NCBI GenBank assembly: GCA_021732385.1
Contig: JAKFVA010000004.1
Location: forward strand, 27,466 to 91,465
Direction of reading: 5' to 3'
Origin: Burkholderiales bacterium
GTDB taxonomy: Bacteria; Pseudomonadota; Gammaproteobacteria; Burkholderiales; Burkholderiaceae_C
DNA length: 64,000 bases
Position 1 is the first letter of the stretch. Every line of letters begins with the position of its first letter. Position numbers and translations under genes: made by a program. Positions 16,948-26,745 of this stretch are shown one piece after another. The notes below the pieces were generated by a model. That model did no database searches and was not told where the DNA came from. It was given only the letters and a program-made list of their open reading frames with translations.

Positions 16948-19900
16948 TCAGTCGTACACAACGCTGGCCTGCCCAGCATCAGCCTGAGCGCGCCAGCTGG
17001 CAAGCGCCACGTCGCTGGGAAAGAATTTGGCGGCATCGCCCAACTGAACTTCCGCGCAGGCGCCGCCCGCTGGCGTGTGGCGCTGCATTACAAGCCGTAC
17101 CCCCAAAGCCCGCAACAACTCGCCCTGCTCGCTCAACTCGCGCTGTGGCGCAAAATCTTTTACCAAGCGCGCTATATCGGGCACAGCGCCGTTGACCATG
17201 ACGCGCAAAAATCTGCCAAACCGGCAACGCGCCTGCGCCAGGCTCCACACCTCTGTAACCTTGAGCCGCTGACCACCTGAAAAACGGTCGAGCTGCAATT
17301 GGCCGCGCACAATCACCAGTTCGTCGTCTTTGAAATGGTTGCGGTTGGCGTTCATTAATGCTTCGTCGGCGCTGGCTTCAATCACGCCTGATTGGTCTTC
17401 AAGTTTGAACAAGCCGAGCTTGCCGCGCTGGCCGTTGATCACACGGAAATCGCTCACAATGCCGGCCAGCAATACTGGCTCCTTGCTGGCGCCAAAATCG
17501 CGCTGGCCCGGCTCCCTAGCGGCGCTGGCCGAGGCAATGTCGCGCTTGACGAATTGCCTTACTTCCAGCGCCGCCTCTTCAAACAAATGGCCCGAAAGGT
17601 AAAAACCCAGGGCGCTTTTTTCGTGGCTCAAGCGCTCGCGCACGCCCCAGGGCAAAGCATTTGCCAGGGCAGGCTCCTCGATCTGGCCCACGCCAGCACT
17701 GGCGCTGCTCACGCCAAACATGTCCTCCTGCCCAGCCTCGCTGGCCGCCTGGCAGGCATTGGCAAAGTCAAACGCCTGGTCAACCGACGCCAGCAGCGCA
17801 GCTCGGTTCAGGTGCAGGCTGTCAAACGCCCCGGCCTTGATGAGCGCCTCCACGGTGCGTTTGTTGAGCTTGCTGCGCTCGACCCGCATGCAAAAGTCGC
17901 TCAGACTCTTGAAGGTGCCACCCGCTTCGCGTGCGCGTGTGATAGCCGCAATCGCCTGCTCACCTGTACCCTTTACAGCGCCCAGGCCATAGCGGATGGC
18001 CTGGTCTGAAATCGGCTCAAAGCGGTGGCGGCCGCGGTTGATGTCGGGCGGCTCAAAGGTAAGGCCAAAGTTTTTACTGGCATCTTCAAACAGCACCTTG
18101 AGCTTGTCGGTGTCGTCCATTTCGACCGTCATGTTGGCGCAAAAGAACTCGGCCGTGTAGTGGCGCTTGAGCCAGCCGGTGTGGTAGGCCAGCAGCGAAT
18201 AGGCAGCGGCGTGCGACTTGTTGAAGCCGTAGCCGGCAAACTTTTCCATCAGGTCAAAGATCTCGTCGGCCTTGACCTCGTTGATGGCGTTTTTAGCAGC
18301 GCCATCACGGAAAATTTGCCGATGCTGGGCCATTTCCTCGGCCTTCTTCTTGCCCATGGCACGGCGCAGCAAATCGGCGCCACCCAAAGAGTAGCCGCCC
18401 AGAATCTGCGCCGTCAGCATCACCTGCTCTTGGTAGACCATGATGCCGTAGGTCTCAGACAGCATTTCTTCCACCAGCGGGTGCGGGTATTGGACCTCTT
18501 CGCGGCCGTGCTTGCGTGCAACAAAGCTGGGGATCAAATCCATTGGACCGGGGCGGTACAAGGCGTTGAGCGCAATCAAATCCTCCAGCCGCGTGGGCTT
18601 GGCGTCGCGCAGCATACCCTGCATGCCGCGGCTTTCAAACTGGAACACGGCCTCGGTCTTGCCGTTGGCAAACAGTTTGTAGGTATCGGCGTCATCCAGC
18701 GGAATGTTGTCAAAGGCAAATTGCGCCTGACCGGGATGGCGGGCCACAATCAGGTCTTTGATTTGCTCCAAAATTGTGAGCGTAGCCAAGCCCAAAAAAT
18801 CGAACTTGACCAGCCCCGCAGCCTCCACATCGTCCTTGTCAAACTGGCTGACGGCTGATTCGCTGCCCGGGGGCTGGTAGAGCGGGCAAAAATCAGTCAA
18901 CTTGCCGGGCGCAATCAGCACACCGCCCGCATGCATGCCGATGTTGCGCGTCAGGCCTTCGAGCTTTTGCGCCAGGCCCAGCAGGGTTTTGACGTCGTCC
19001 TCGCGCGCTAGCCGGTCGGCCAGGATGGGCTCGACTTTAAGTGCACCTTCAATCGTGATGTGCTGACCCGGCTTGTTGGGAATGAGCTTGGACAAGCCAT
19101 CGCAAAAGGTGTAGCTCATGTCGAGCACGCGGCCCACATCGCGAATTGCCGCGCGCGCCGCCATGGTGCCGAATGTGACGATCTGGCTGACCGCCTGCTT
19201 GCCGTATTTGGCTTTCACATAGTCAATCACACGGTCGCGGTTGCCCTGGCAAAAGTCAATGTCAAAGTCGGGCATGGACACGCGTTCGGGATTCAGGAAA
19301 CGCTCAAACAGCAGTTTGTATTGCAGCGGGTCGAGATCGGTAATCTTGAGCGAATACGCCACCAATGAACCGGCTCCCGAACCACGCCCCGGCCCCACCG
19401 GACAGCCATTGGCCTTGGCCCAGTTGATGAAGTCGCCCACAATCAAAAAATAGCCTGGAAACCCCATCTTCAGGATGGTGTTGATCTCAAACGCCAAACG
19501 CTCCTCATAGCGCGGGCGCTCTTTTTCCCGCTGCGCGGCATCGGGGTAGAGCTGCATGAGCCGCTGGCGCAAGCCTTCGTTGGAGGCATGGCGAAAGTAG
19601 TCGTCAATCGGCAATTGGTGGCCATCCACGGCAGGCGTGGGGTAGTCAGGCAAATGCGCCTTGCCCAGCTCCAGCGTGAGGTTGCAGCGCATGGCAATCG
19701 CTGTGGTGTTGGCCAGCGCGGAAGGCACGTCGGCAAACAGCGCCTGCATTTGCGCGGCAGACTTGAAGTATTGCTCGCGCGTGAATTTGCGCGTGCGGCG
19801 CGGATTGGCCAGAATCTCGCCCTCGGAAATACACACGCGTGCCTCGTGCGCCTCGTAGTCGTCGGGTTGGGTGAACTGCACCGGGTGTGTGGCCACCACT

Positions 19901-20496
19901 GGCAGGCCCAGGCGCGCCGCCAGTAGCACCGTGGCAGTCACATGGGCTTCATCGTCAGGGCGGCCAGCGCGTTGCAGCTCCAGGTAAAAACGGTTGGGGA
20001 ACAGGCCCGCCAGCTCCAGCGCCATTGCGCTGGCTGCGGCCAGGTCTTCAGCTTGCGTGCGGTACTGGCCCTGCGCCAGCGCCTGGCCCACTGCCCCAGC
20101 CTGCGCGCCCGACAGCGCAATCAAACCCGCATTCAGCTCAGCCAGCCACGCCAGCTTGCAAACGCCCTGGGCCTTGACGACATTGACCGTCCAGGCGCGC
20201 GACAACAATTCGCACAAATTCAAGTAGCCCTGCTGGTTTTGCACCAGAACCAACAAACGGCTGGTGGCCTGCGCGTCGCTGCCCTGGCCCTGTACAAACA
20301 ACTCAGCGCCAATTAGCGGCTTGACGCCAGCTGCACGCGCGGCCTTGTAGAACTTGATGCCGCCAAACAGGTTGTTCAGGTCGGTGATGGCCAGCGCGGG
20401 CTGCGCGTCAGCGGCAGCAGCCCTGACAATTTCATCAATCCGGCAGGTCGAGTCAACGACGGAAAATTCGGTATGCAGACGCAGATGGATGAACAT
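16948..20496 (-). CDS. dnaE: DNA polymerase III subunit alpha
   Basis: This is the replicative polymerase catalytic subunit. I choose the ATG at 20496 (MFIHLRLHTEFS), the usual N-terminus, giving 1182 residues. An N-terminal PHP domain is followed by the polymerase core with the catalytic aspartates in MPDFDIDF (about residues 408-414). After that come the fingers, a helix-hairpin-helix region, and a C-terminal OB fold (VLLAGIVSDFRVINGQRGK). Its first 44 bases overlap the end of the upstream membrane-sensor gene on the same strand, implying co-transcription and possibly coupled translation. Confidence 0.97.
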   Translation of the reverse strand: MFIHLRLHTEFSVVDSTCRIDEIVRAAAADAQPALAITDLNNLFGGIKFYKAARAAGVKPLIGAELFVQGQGSDAQATSRLLVLVQNQQGYLNLCELLSRAWTVNVVKAQGVCKLAWLAELNAGLIALSGAQAGAVGQALAQGQYRTQAEDLAAASAMALELAGLFPNRFYLELQRAGRPDDEAHVTATVLLAARLGLPVVATHPVQFTQPDDYEAHEARVCISEGEILANPRRTRKFTREQYFKSAAQMQALFADVPSALANTTAIAMRCNLTLELGKAHLPDYPTPAVDGHQLPIDDYFRHASNEGLRQRLMQLYPDAAQREKERPRYEERLAFEINTILKMGFPGYFLIVGDFINWAKANGCPVGPGRGSGAGSLVAYSLKITDLDPLQYKLLFERFLNPERVSMPDFDIDFCQGNRDRVIDYVKAKYGKQAVSQIVTFGTMAARAAIRDVGRVLDMSYTFCDGLSKLIPNKPGQHITIEGALKVEPILADRLAREDDVKTLLGLAQKLEGLTRNIGMHAGGVLIAPGKLTDFCPLYQPPGSESAVSQFDKDDVEAAGLVKFDFLGLATLTILEQIKDLIVARHPGQAQFAFDNIPLDDADTYKLFANGKTEAVFQFESRGMQGMLRDAKPTRLEDLIALNALYRPGPMDLIPSFVARKHGREEVQYPHPLVEEMLSETYGIMVYQEQVMLTAQILGGYSLGGADLLRRAMGKKKAEEMAQHRQIFRDGAAKNAINEVKADEIFDLMEKFAGYGFNKSHAAAYSLLAYHTGWLKRHYTAEFFCANMTVEMDDTDKLKVLFEDASKNFGLTFEPPDINRGRHRFEPISDQAIRYGLGAVKGTGEQAIAAITRAREAGGTFKSLSDFCMRVERSKLNKRTVEALIKAGAFDSLHLNRAALLASVDQAFDFANACQAASEAGQEDMFGVSSASAGVGQIEEPALANALPWGVRERLSHEKSALGFYLSGHLFEEAALEVRQFVKRDIASASAAREPGQRDFGASKEPVLLAGIVSDFRVINGQRGKLGLFKLEDQSGVIEASADEALMNANRNHFKDDELVIVRGQLQLDRFSGGQRLKVTEVWSLAQARCRFGRFLRVMVNGAVPDIARLVKDFAPQRELSEQGELLRALGVRLVMQRHTPAGGACAEVQLGDAAKFFPSDVALASWRAQADAGQASVVYD

Positions 20497-22234
20497 GCGA
20501 CTGATTGTAGGCAGCGCTTGCGGCAGCACTGACGTCAACACTAAACCGCTTGGTACCTTGTAGTTTTTCTATGGCTTCGTTGAGTTCTGCAAAGACCGGT
20601 TTGAGTCCGGTTTTTTGAAACCACTGACACGTTCCCGCAATACGCAAATCCAGCTTTTCAACCCAGTCTTGCGGCTCACGGTAGCCCAGCGCTGCGGCCA
20701 ATATGGCTGTAAATTGTTCGCGTATCTGCTCGCTGGAATAAGTCGTATGCGTCAAAGCGGCGAAATGCTTGTCTCCAACCCGCCCGATTTGCCAATCTTT
20801 ACCAATTCCCCGCTGCAAGATTGCTGCGATGCGCACAACCAGCTGCTCTGAGGTCACCACACCGTATTCAGTAGATGCAGCATGAGCCCCGCGTATCTCC
20901 AACAGCGCCAACCAACCGGGTGTGTTTGTGGCTTGCTCCAAAAGCACCTGTTCATCAAAAGCGTGACGGAAACCGTCAAAAGACAAGCATCCGGTCAACG
21001 GGTCGCGTGCCCGCTGCGTCAAATCGCGGCCCAGCACGTGCTGGCCGTACCGGTACTGCACTAACAGGTCATGCCGAAACAGCAAGCTGCTGGCTGCCAG
21101 CAACGCCATGGCACAGGTATTGGCCAGATTCACGCTGTGCCAGTAAAGCGGGTTGGCCAAATTTAAAAACGTTAGCAAGACCCCTGCCAAAAATCCCAAG
21201 ACCGCCAACAACCCCCATACCGGCGGTCGCGCGCCCAACAACCTAACTTGCGCGCACAGCAACAAACAACTCAGCACGCAAAAAATCATCCACCCCCCTG
21301 CGGTGGTTTGGCGCCAGGCAGGCGGCAACACTTCTATTTGCAACACCCCCAGCAGCAGCGCAGTGACGATGACCAACAGCGGCGATCGGCGTTGCCAGGG
21401 CGCCACCCAACGCGAATCCCGGGTTGCCACTGTCGATGCAACCAACAAGCCAGCCATCAGCACCGCAATAAAGTGTTTGGATGCATCGTTGAAGGCCGGC
21501 CAATTGGGTGTTAGCCAAATAGCGGCATAGCCATTGCTGCTGATATGGGCCAGCCAGGCTACCAGGCTGTAGGCCAACAAAATCCAGCCCGCCCGAAGCT
21601 TTTGGGTGTAGGCCGAAATGCCGCACACCAGCACCACCATGAAATGCAAGCCGGTGACAAAACCCATGACGCTGGACTGCAAAAAACGATGCTCGCGGAA
21701 CAAGTCGTCGGGCATGATCCACAAGGGTGCTTGCATTGCGCCGTTATTGACCAGCGTTACCAGCAGCTGCACCGGCTGATCGGCTACATAAATTGGAAAC
21801 GCGGGAAACGGCCCGGCAAATGGCCAATCTTTCTGAGCCACACGGTCGCCTGCTTGGGCCATCTGCCAAGACTGACCCGGCGTTCGCCAAAACACTTGCA
21901 CCTGATCCAAGCGCGTCAAAGGCACCTCAATCAGGTAGCTGGCATGTTTTGCTTCAGAGCGCAAGGTAACTGCGGCCATACTGCGCTGCTGCGGCTCCAG
22001 TCGCAATGTGGTTGCGCCAGACGGCAATAGGGCGGCGCTTTGTCCCTGCTGCCACCAACGGTCAAGGTCTACGGGTACGTCCAGGGGCTCAGACCATACC
22101 GCAGCAGCAGCGCCCAGATTTATCAAGCCCTCAGCGCTGCGCAGTTGCAATTGGGGCACCAAAGCCCACGCTGGGCTGTAGATCAAGACGAAACCAACCA
22201 CCGCCAAGGCAATGCGCAACATGGCTTGCATCAT
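20453..22234 (-). CDS. 7TM-DISM membrane sensor with degenerate GGDEF domain
   Basis: The 593-residue protein has a signal peptide (about residues 1-24), a periplasmic beta-rich 7TMR-DISM extracellular region to about residue 185, and seven hydrophobic helices (about 190-390). A C-terminal GGDEF-like domain begins at RDPLTGCLSFDGF. The catalytic signature is lost: the A-site reads RVGDKHF instead of RxGGDEF, and the metal/substrate Asp and Asn positions are also changed. It is therefore probably a c-di-GMP-related sensor without cyclase activity. The last 44 bases overlap the start of dnaE. Its ligand is unknown. Confidence 0.82.
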   Translation of the reverse strand: MMQAMLRIALAVVGFVLIYSPAWALVPQLQLRSAEGLINLGAAAAVWSEPLDVPVDLDRWWQQGQSAALLPSGATTLRLEPQQRSMAAVTLRSEAKHASYLIEVPLTRLDQVQVFWRTPGQSWQMAQAGDRVAQKDWPFAGPFPAFPIYVADQPVQLLVTLVNNGAMQAPLWIMPDDLFREHRFLQSSVMGFVTGLHFMVVLVCGISAYTQKLRAGWILLAYSLVAWLAHISSNGYAAIWLTPNWPAFNDASKHFIAVLMAGLLVASTVATRDSRWVAPWQRRSPLLVIVTALLLGVLQIEVLPPAWRQTTAGGWMIFCVLSCLLLCAQVRLLGARPPVWGLLAVLGFLAGVLLTFLNLANPLYWHSVNLANTCAMALLAASSLLFRHDLLVQYRYGQHVLGRDLTQRARDPLTGCLSFDGFRHAFDEQVLLEQATNTPGWLALLEIRGAHAASTEYGVVTSEQLVVRIAAILQRGIGKDWQIGRVGDKHFAALTHTTYSSEQIREQFTAILAAALGYREPQDWVEKLDLRIAGTCQWFQKTGLKPVFAELNEAIEKLQGTKRFSVDVSAAASAAYNQSHVHPSASAYRIFRR

Positions 22235-22365
22235 TAATCTGAAAGTAATTTTGTAGTACGTTTTACCACATCATATAAACAATGTGTTTGACGCCATTAG
22301 CAAAATTACTTACTCAATCCAGCGCAAATAACTAGGTGTTGAGCAGCGGACTGGCAGCAAAAAAA

Positions 22366-23244
22366 TTAAGGCACTGTGAAACGGGTGGCAGGCAAGGGAA
22401 TGAACTCGCTGTCACCCGCCACGCCGGCAAAATCGCCCGCCTCCCAATCTTTGGCAGCCTGTGCAATGCGCTCCTTGCGGCTGGAAACAAAGTTCCACCA
22501 GATATAGCGGCGGCCATCCAGCGGCGCGCCGCCAATGGCCATCAGGCGTACCGGGCCTGCTGCGCTGATGCGCGTTGGTTGGCCTGGCGTGAGCAGCACC
22601 AGGCTTTGCGCGGCCATGGGCTGGTCATCCACTTGCACAGCGGCGTCCACCAGGTACAGCGCCAGTTCAGCGGCCAGCGGCGGCAGCGTCAATTCACACT
22701 TTGCGGGCAGCGAAATGTCCAGGTACAGCGTGGGCGCGTAGGTGACCACGGGCGACTGGGCACCAAACGCCTCGCCTATCAACACCCGCACCAGGGCATC
22801 GCCCACCCGCACTTGCGGTATGGCATGCGCAGGGGTGTGCGCAAAGGCCGGCTCGGCTTCTTCAAACGCCAGTGGCAACGCAGCCCACAGCTGGATGCCG
22901 TGATTGATATAGCTTGCATCAGCCAATTCCGCAGGCTTGCGTTCGGAGTGCACAATGCCGCGCCCAGCGGTCATCCAGTTGATGGCGCCAGGCTCGATTT
23001 TTTGCGCGTAACCCAGGCTGTCGCGGTGCATGATGGCACCGCTGAACAGGTAGGTCACTGTGGCCAAGCCAATGTGCGGGTGTGGCCGCACATCATGCTG
23101 GTTTTGCGGCTGCTCGGTGACTGGCCCAAAGTGGTCGAAAAACACAAACGGGCCGACCGACTGGCGCTGCGCCGCAGGCAGCAGTCGGCGCACCTTGAAG
23201 CCGCCGCCTAAATCTTTCTCATGCGGCAAAAGCTGCTGCAACAT
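22366..23244 (-). CDS. Pirin family bicupin protein
   Basis: The start at 23244 (MLQQLLPHEKDLGG) gives a 292-residue pirin; the frame is open further upstream. The N-terminal cupin holds the metal-site histidines of HPHIGLATVTYLFSG and the Glu/His of GIVHSERKP. Pirins are iron-binding cupins, some with quercetin 2,3-dioxygenase activity; the physiological substrate is unknown here. It is the last gene of a three-gene operon with a flavodoxin-fold reductase (11 bases away) and a second pirin, divergent from a LysR gene. Confidence 0.9.
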   Translation of the reverse strand: MLQQLLPHEKDLGGGFKVRRLLPAAQRQSVGPFVFFDHFGPVTEQPQNQHDVRPHPHIGLATVTYLFSGAIMHRDSLGYAQKIEPGAINWMTAGRGIVHSERKPAELADASYINHGIQLWAALPLAFEEAEPAFAHTPAHAIPQVRVGDALVRVLIGEAFGAQSPVVTYAPTLYLDISLPAKCELTLPPLAAELALYLVDAAVQVDDQPMAAQSLVLLTPGQPTRISAAGPVRLMAIGGAPLDGRRYIWWNFVSSRKERIAQAAKDWEAGDFAGVAGDSEFIPLPATRFTVP

Positions 23245-23255
23245 AACGTTAGCGC

Positions 23256-23810
23256 TCAGCCGTGCAGCTTTGTGGCCATGGCCGCTACGCGCTGGCCAAA
23301 TAATTTGGCGGTGTCCAGGTCGCCTTGGGGCATTTCTGCCGGGCTGCTGTCTGATGGGCTTTGCGCCATGGCCCCGGCAAACGAGCCCAGGTAGTTGGTG
23401 TCGTTGCGTTTGGCGTCTTTCTTGTTGCTGGGCATCATGGCGGTGCCCACCCACACACCGCCGTGCTGCATGGCCAGCGTGAACAAATAGTGCAGCGTGG
23501 AAAGCTTGTCGCCGTTCATGCTGGCGCTGTTGGTAAAACCGGCAAAGAGCTTGTCTTTCCAGGCCTGGCTGAACCAGGGTTTGCTGGTGGCATCGGCAAA
23601 TTTTTTGAACTGCCAGCTCACGCTGCCCATGTAAGTGGGCGAACCCATAACAATGGCGCTGGCCGCGGCCAGCGCTTCCCAGCCGCCGTCGGGCAAGTTG
23701 CCATCGGCGTCAATGGCGATCAGCTGCGCCTGCGCGCCGTCCGCCACGGCTTGCGCCATGCGCTGGGTGTGACCGTAGCCTGAGTGGTAAACAACAACGG
23801 TTTTTGCCAT
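23256..23810 (-). CDS. Flavodoxin-fold NAD(P)H reductase (WrbA/NADPH-dependent FMN reductase-like)
   Basis: The 184-residue flavoprotein has the phosphate-binding loop YHSGYGHTQRMA near residue 8 and the FMN ring-contact segment MGSPTYMGSVSWQFKKF. This resembles WrbA-like quinone reductases, although it is somewhat shorter than classical WrbA. It lies between two pirin genes; quinone reductases and pirins are often co-regulated in responses to quinones or electrophiles. That role is inferred. Confidence 0.85.
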   Translation of the reverse strand: MAKTVVVYHSGYGHTQRMAQAVADGAQAQLIAIDADGNLPDGGWEALAAASAIVMGSPTYMGSVSWQFKKFADATSKPWFSQAWKDKLFAGFTNSASMNGDKLSTLHYLFTLAMQHGGVWVGTAMMPSNKKDAKRNDTNYLGSFAGAMAQSPSDSSPAEMPQGDLDTAKLFGQRVAAMATKLHG

Positions 23811-23852
23811 GAAATGCTCCTGTTAAAAAAATTAAACGTTGAAAAATCTGCG

Positions 23853-24557
23853 TCAGGCCAAGTCAAACACCAACACTTCGGCGTTTTTTCCGTTTTGCAG
23901 CACGAGCGCCGTCTCGCCATCGGCCAGCGCAGCATCGCCTGCCTGCAATTGCTGGCCGTTGACTTCCAGTTCTCCGCGCACCAGATGCACATAGCCTTTG
24001 TGCCGGGGCGCGAGTGGCAGTTTGGCGCTTTCACCGCCATCAAACAGGCCCGCATACAGGCTGGCATCGGCATGAATGCTGACCGCGCCCTGCGCACCAT
24101 CAGGCGCGGCTACCAGGCGCAGGCGGCCGCGCTTGTCGGCCTCGGCAAAGGTTTTTTGCTCGTAACTGGGCGCAATGCCGGTGGTGTTGGGCTGTATCCA
24201 GATTTGCAGCAAATGCGTGGTGGCGTCTTTGGCGTGGTTGAACTCGCTGTGCGTGATGCCAGTGCCCGCGCTCATGCGCTGCACGTCGCCGGGTGGAATG
24301 GCGGCGGCATTGCCATGACCAATATTATCCTGGTGCGCCAGGCGGCCCTCCAACACATAGGTGATGATTTCCATGTCGCGGTGGCTGTGCGCGCCAAAGC
24401 CGCGGCCGGGGGCAATCCAGTCTTCATTGATGACGCGCAGACTGCCAAAGCCCATGTGCGCAGGGTCGTGATAGCCAGCAAATGAAAACGAATGAAAGCT
24501 TTTCAGCCAGCCGTGGTCGGCATAGCCACGCTCTTGTGATTTGCGCAGTGTCAGCAT
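23853..24557 (-). CDS. Pirin family protein (YhaK/YhhW-like)
   Basis: This is a 234-residue bicupin. The family opening LRKSQERGYADHGWLKSFHSFSF is recognisable, and the cupin metal ligands appear in GAHSHRDMEIITYVLEG and ITHSEFNH. It is the first gene of the operon and lies opposite a LysR-type regulator with a 120-base intergenic region. E. coli relatives have quercetinase activity or respond to oxidation; the true substrate here is not known. Confidence 0.9.
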   Translation of the reverse strand: MLTLRKSQERGYADHGWLKSFHSFSFAGYHDPAHMGFGSLRVINEDWIAPGRGFGAHSHRDMEIITYVLEGRLAHQDNIGHGNAAAIPPGDVQRMSAGTGITHSEFNHAKDATTHLLQIWIQPNTTGIAPSYEQKTFAEADKRGRLRLVAAPDGAQGAVSIHADASLYAGLFDGGESAKLPLAPRHKGYVHLVRGELEVNGQQLQAGDAALADGETALVLQNGKNAEVLVFDLA

Positions 24558-24645
24558 GAACTGTCTCCTTTGGTAAACGCGTTCAACATGAACCGTAATT
24601 TAGGCCGTTTGCAGCCCGATGCACGCCACGCACTTTGATGGCATT

Positions 24646-24662
24646 ATTCAAAATAAATGAAT
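24646..24662. promoter_or_regulatory. Candidate LysR operator
   Basis: ATTCA (24646-24650) and TGAAT (24658-24662) form an inverted repeat with the T-N11-A geometry preferred by LysR proteins. It lies 16 bases before the lysR start in the divergent pirin/lysR gap. An overlapping TTGA-N9-TCAA (24635-24651) gives a second half-site pair. It is a candidate site for autoregulation and for control of the pirin operon. Confidence 0.5.
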
Positions 24663-24677
24663 TGAAATTACCCAATC

Positions 24678-25607
24678 ATGCAAAACCCGCGCGATGTTTT
24701 AACCCCCGACGCGCTCGCCATGCTGCAACGCATTGCCGAGCAAGGCAGCTTTGCCGCTGCCGCCCGCAGCCTGCAACTGGTGCCCAGCGCCCTGACTTAC
24801 CGCGTGCGGCAGATTGAAGACGCGCTGGACGTGCTGCTGTTTGACCGCAGTTCGCGCCAGGCCAAGCTCACTGAAGCCGGAGCCGAACTGCTGCGTGAGG
24901 GCACGCGCGTGTTGGCTGAAATCGACGCCATGGCCAACCGCGTCAAGCGCGTGGCCACCGGCTGGGAGCCCCAGCTCACACTGGCGGTGGACAGCATCAT
25001 CATGCAGACCACGGTGCTGGAGTTGTGCGAAGCCTTTTATGCCTTGAAGCCACCAACGCGCATTCGCATCCGTGAGGAGACTCTGTCAGGCACGCTGACC
25101 ACCCTAACTTCGGGTCAGGCCGATCTGGCCATTGGCGTGGTGATGGTGCCGACCCACCAGACCGAGATACAGACCGAGGTGTTAGGCCGGTTGACCTTTG
25201 TTTTTTGCGTGGCTCCGCACCACCCGCTAGCCACTGCGCTTGAGCCCGTGGGCGACGATGTGCTTCGCCAGCACCGCGCGGTCTCGGTAGCCGATTCCGT
25301 GCAGCGTGGTGCGGGCCTGAGTTTTGGCTTGCTCGGCGGGCAAGACGTACTCACCGTGCCCACCATGCAGGTCAAACTGCAAGCGCAATTGCGCGGACTG
25401 GGCATTGGCTACCTGCCGCAATGCCTGGCCCAGCCCTATATTGACAGTGGCCGCCTGAAAGTGCTGCGTATCGCTCGCTCACGCAATGAAGGGCAGTTTC
25501 GCTACGCATGGCGCAGTCACCACGCCACCGGTAAAGCCCTGCAATGGTGGCTGCAACAGTTGCAAAGTCCGGTGACGCGCGCCGCCCTGCTGGGCCAGCG
25601 CGTGTAA
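24678..25607 (+). CDS. LysR family transcriptional regulator
   Basis: This 309-residue protein has an N-terminal winged helix-turn-helix (about residues 10-70, including GSFAAAARSLQLVPSALTYRVRQIE) and a periplasmic-binding-fold effector domain. Divergent placement opposite the pirin-flavodoxin-pirin operon makes that operon its likely target. The effector is not predictable, but an electrophile or quinone would fit the neighbours. Confidence 0.93.
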   Translation: MQNPRDVLTPDALAMLQRIAEQGSFAAAARSLQLVPSALTYRVRQIEDALDVLLFDRSSRQAKLTEAGAELLREGTRVLAEIDAMANRVKRVATGWEPQLTLAVDSIIMQTTVLELCEAFYALKPPTRIRIREETLSGTLTTLTSGQADLAIGVVMVPTHQTEIQTEVLGRLTFVFCVAPHHPLATALEPVGDDVLRQHRAVSVADSVQRGAGLSFGLLGGQDVLTVPTMQVKLQAQLRGLGIGYLPQCLAQPYIDSGRLKVLRIARSRNEGQFRYAWRSHHATGKALQWWLQQLQSPVTRAALLGQRV

Positions 25608-25643
25608 AGTGCAGGGCATGCACACAAGACAAGCACACAGCGC

Positions 25644-26723
25644 ATGAATACCACCCGCAAAAACTCCTTACCTGCTATGCCGCGCCAGACACGGCGCATT
25701 GCCATCGTTGGCGCGGGCATAGCAGGCATCAGCTGCGCTCGCACACTAGCGCAAGCCGGGCACGAGGTGGTAGTGTTTGAAAAAAGCCGCTCGTGCGGTG
25801 GCCGCATGGCAACGCGGCAAACCAACTTTGGCAGCTTTGACCACGGTGCCCAGTACTTCACCGTGCGCGACACGCGCTTTGCGTTGGCGCTGCAAACCGC
25901 ACCTGGTTTGTGCAAACCCTGGAGCGCCAACACAGTGCAGCTGCTGGATGCCTTTGGCCGAGTTGCCAGCATCTTGAAGCCCACCACGCAGCCGCATTGG
26001 GTGCCCAGCCCGGGCATGAATGCGCTGGTGCAGCACTGGGCCGCACCACTTGCGCAGCAGATTGAACTCAACACGCAGGTCACGCGCATTGAACGCGACG
26101 CGGTGCACCCGCACGCTTGGCAATTGCGCACCCGCGGTGCCGACGATTCGCAGTTGGTCTACTCGGGTTTTGACGCGGTGCTGCTGGCACTGCCCAGCGT
26201 GCAAGCCCAACAATTGCTCTCCGGTAGCGCTGTGGCCCCGCAACTGGCCAGCCAGCTAGACGCCGTGCAAGTGGCGCCCTGCTGGACGCTGATGCTGGCG
26301 TTCCCACAGGCACTGCAAGCCAACCTCAGCCACCTGGGGCCGCAATGGAACGCTGCGCGTAGCACCCACCACCGCATTGCCTGGGTGGCGCGCGAGTCGT
26401 CCAAACCAGGGCGCGAGCGCATTGAACGTTGGACGGTGCAAGCCAGCGCCGCCTGGTCGCAAGAACACCTGGAAGACGACGCGCTGCGCGTGCAGGCTAA
26501 GCTGCTCAAGGCCTTTGCCGAGGTCACCGGTATCCGCGCCGAGCCCAGCCATGCGCTTGCACACCGCTGGCGCTATGCGCAAACCCTGCAAGCGCTGGGC
26601 CGCTCGCACCTGTGGGACGCCAGTCAGGGCATTGGCATCTGCGGCGACTTTTGCCTAGGCCGCCGAGTAGAAGATGCGTTTGTGTCTGGCCTGGAACTGG
26701 CGTTAAAAGTCGCTTCGAACTAA
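25644..26723 (+). CDS. NAD(P)/FAD-dependent oxidoreductase (renalase-like)
   Basis: The 359-residue protein has an N-terminal dinucleotide fold, IAIVGAGIAGISCARTLAQ, then EKSRSCGGRMATRQ and the conserved FDHGAQYFTVRD. These are typical of the renalase-like amine-oxidase-related family (COG3380 type). The C-terminal IGICGDFCLGRRVEDAF completes FAD binding. The substrate is unknown. It follows lysR by 36 bases on the same strand. Confidence 0.85.
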   Translation: MNTTRKNSLPAMPRQTRRIAIVGAGIAGISCARTLAQAGHEVVVFEKSRSCGGRMATRQTNFGSFDHGAQYFTVRDTRFALALQTAPGLCKPWSANTVQLLDAFGRVASILKPTTQPHWVPSPGMNALVQHWAAPLAQQIELNTQVTRIERDAVHPHAWQLRTRGADDSQLVYSGFDAVLLALPSVQAQQLLSGSAVAPQLASQLDAVQVAPCWTLMLAFPQALQANLSHLGPQWNAARSTHHRIAWVARESSKPGRERIERWTVQASAAWSQEHLEDDALRVQAKLLKAFAEVTGIRAEPSHALAHRWRYAQTLQALGRSHLWDASQGIGICGDFCLGRRVEDAFVSGLELALKVASN

Positions 26724-26745
26724 CGCAATGGCGGTGCAAGGGGCA

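Noticed and set aside
18025..18858. A 277-codon plus-strand open frame opposite dnaE
   Set aside because: It is an antisense shadow of the highly conserved DnaE polymerase core, with no start context or family features.
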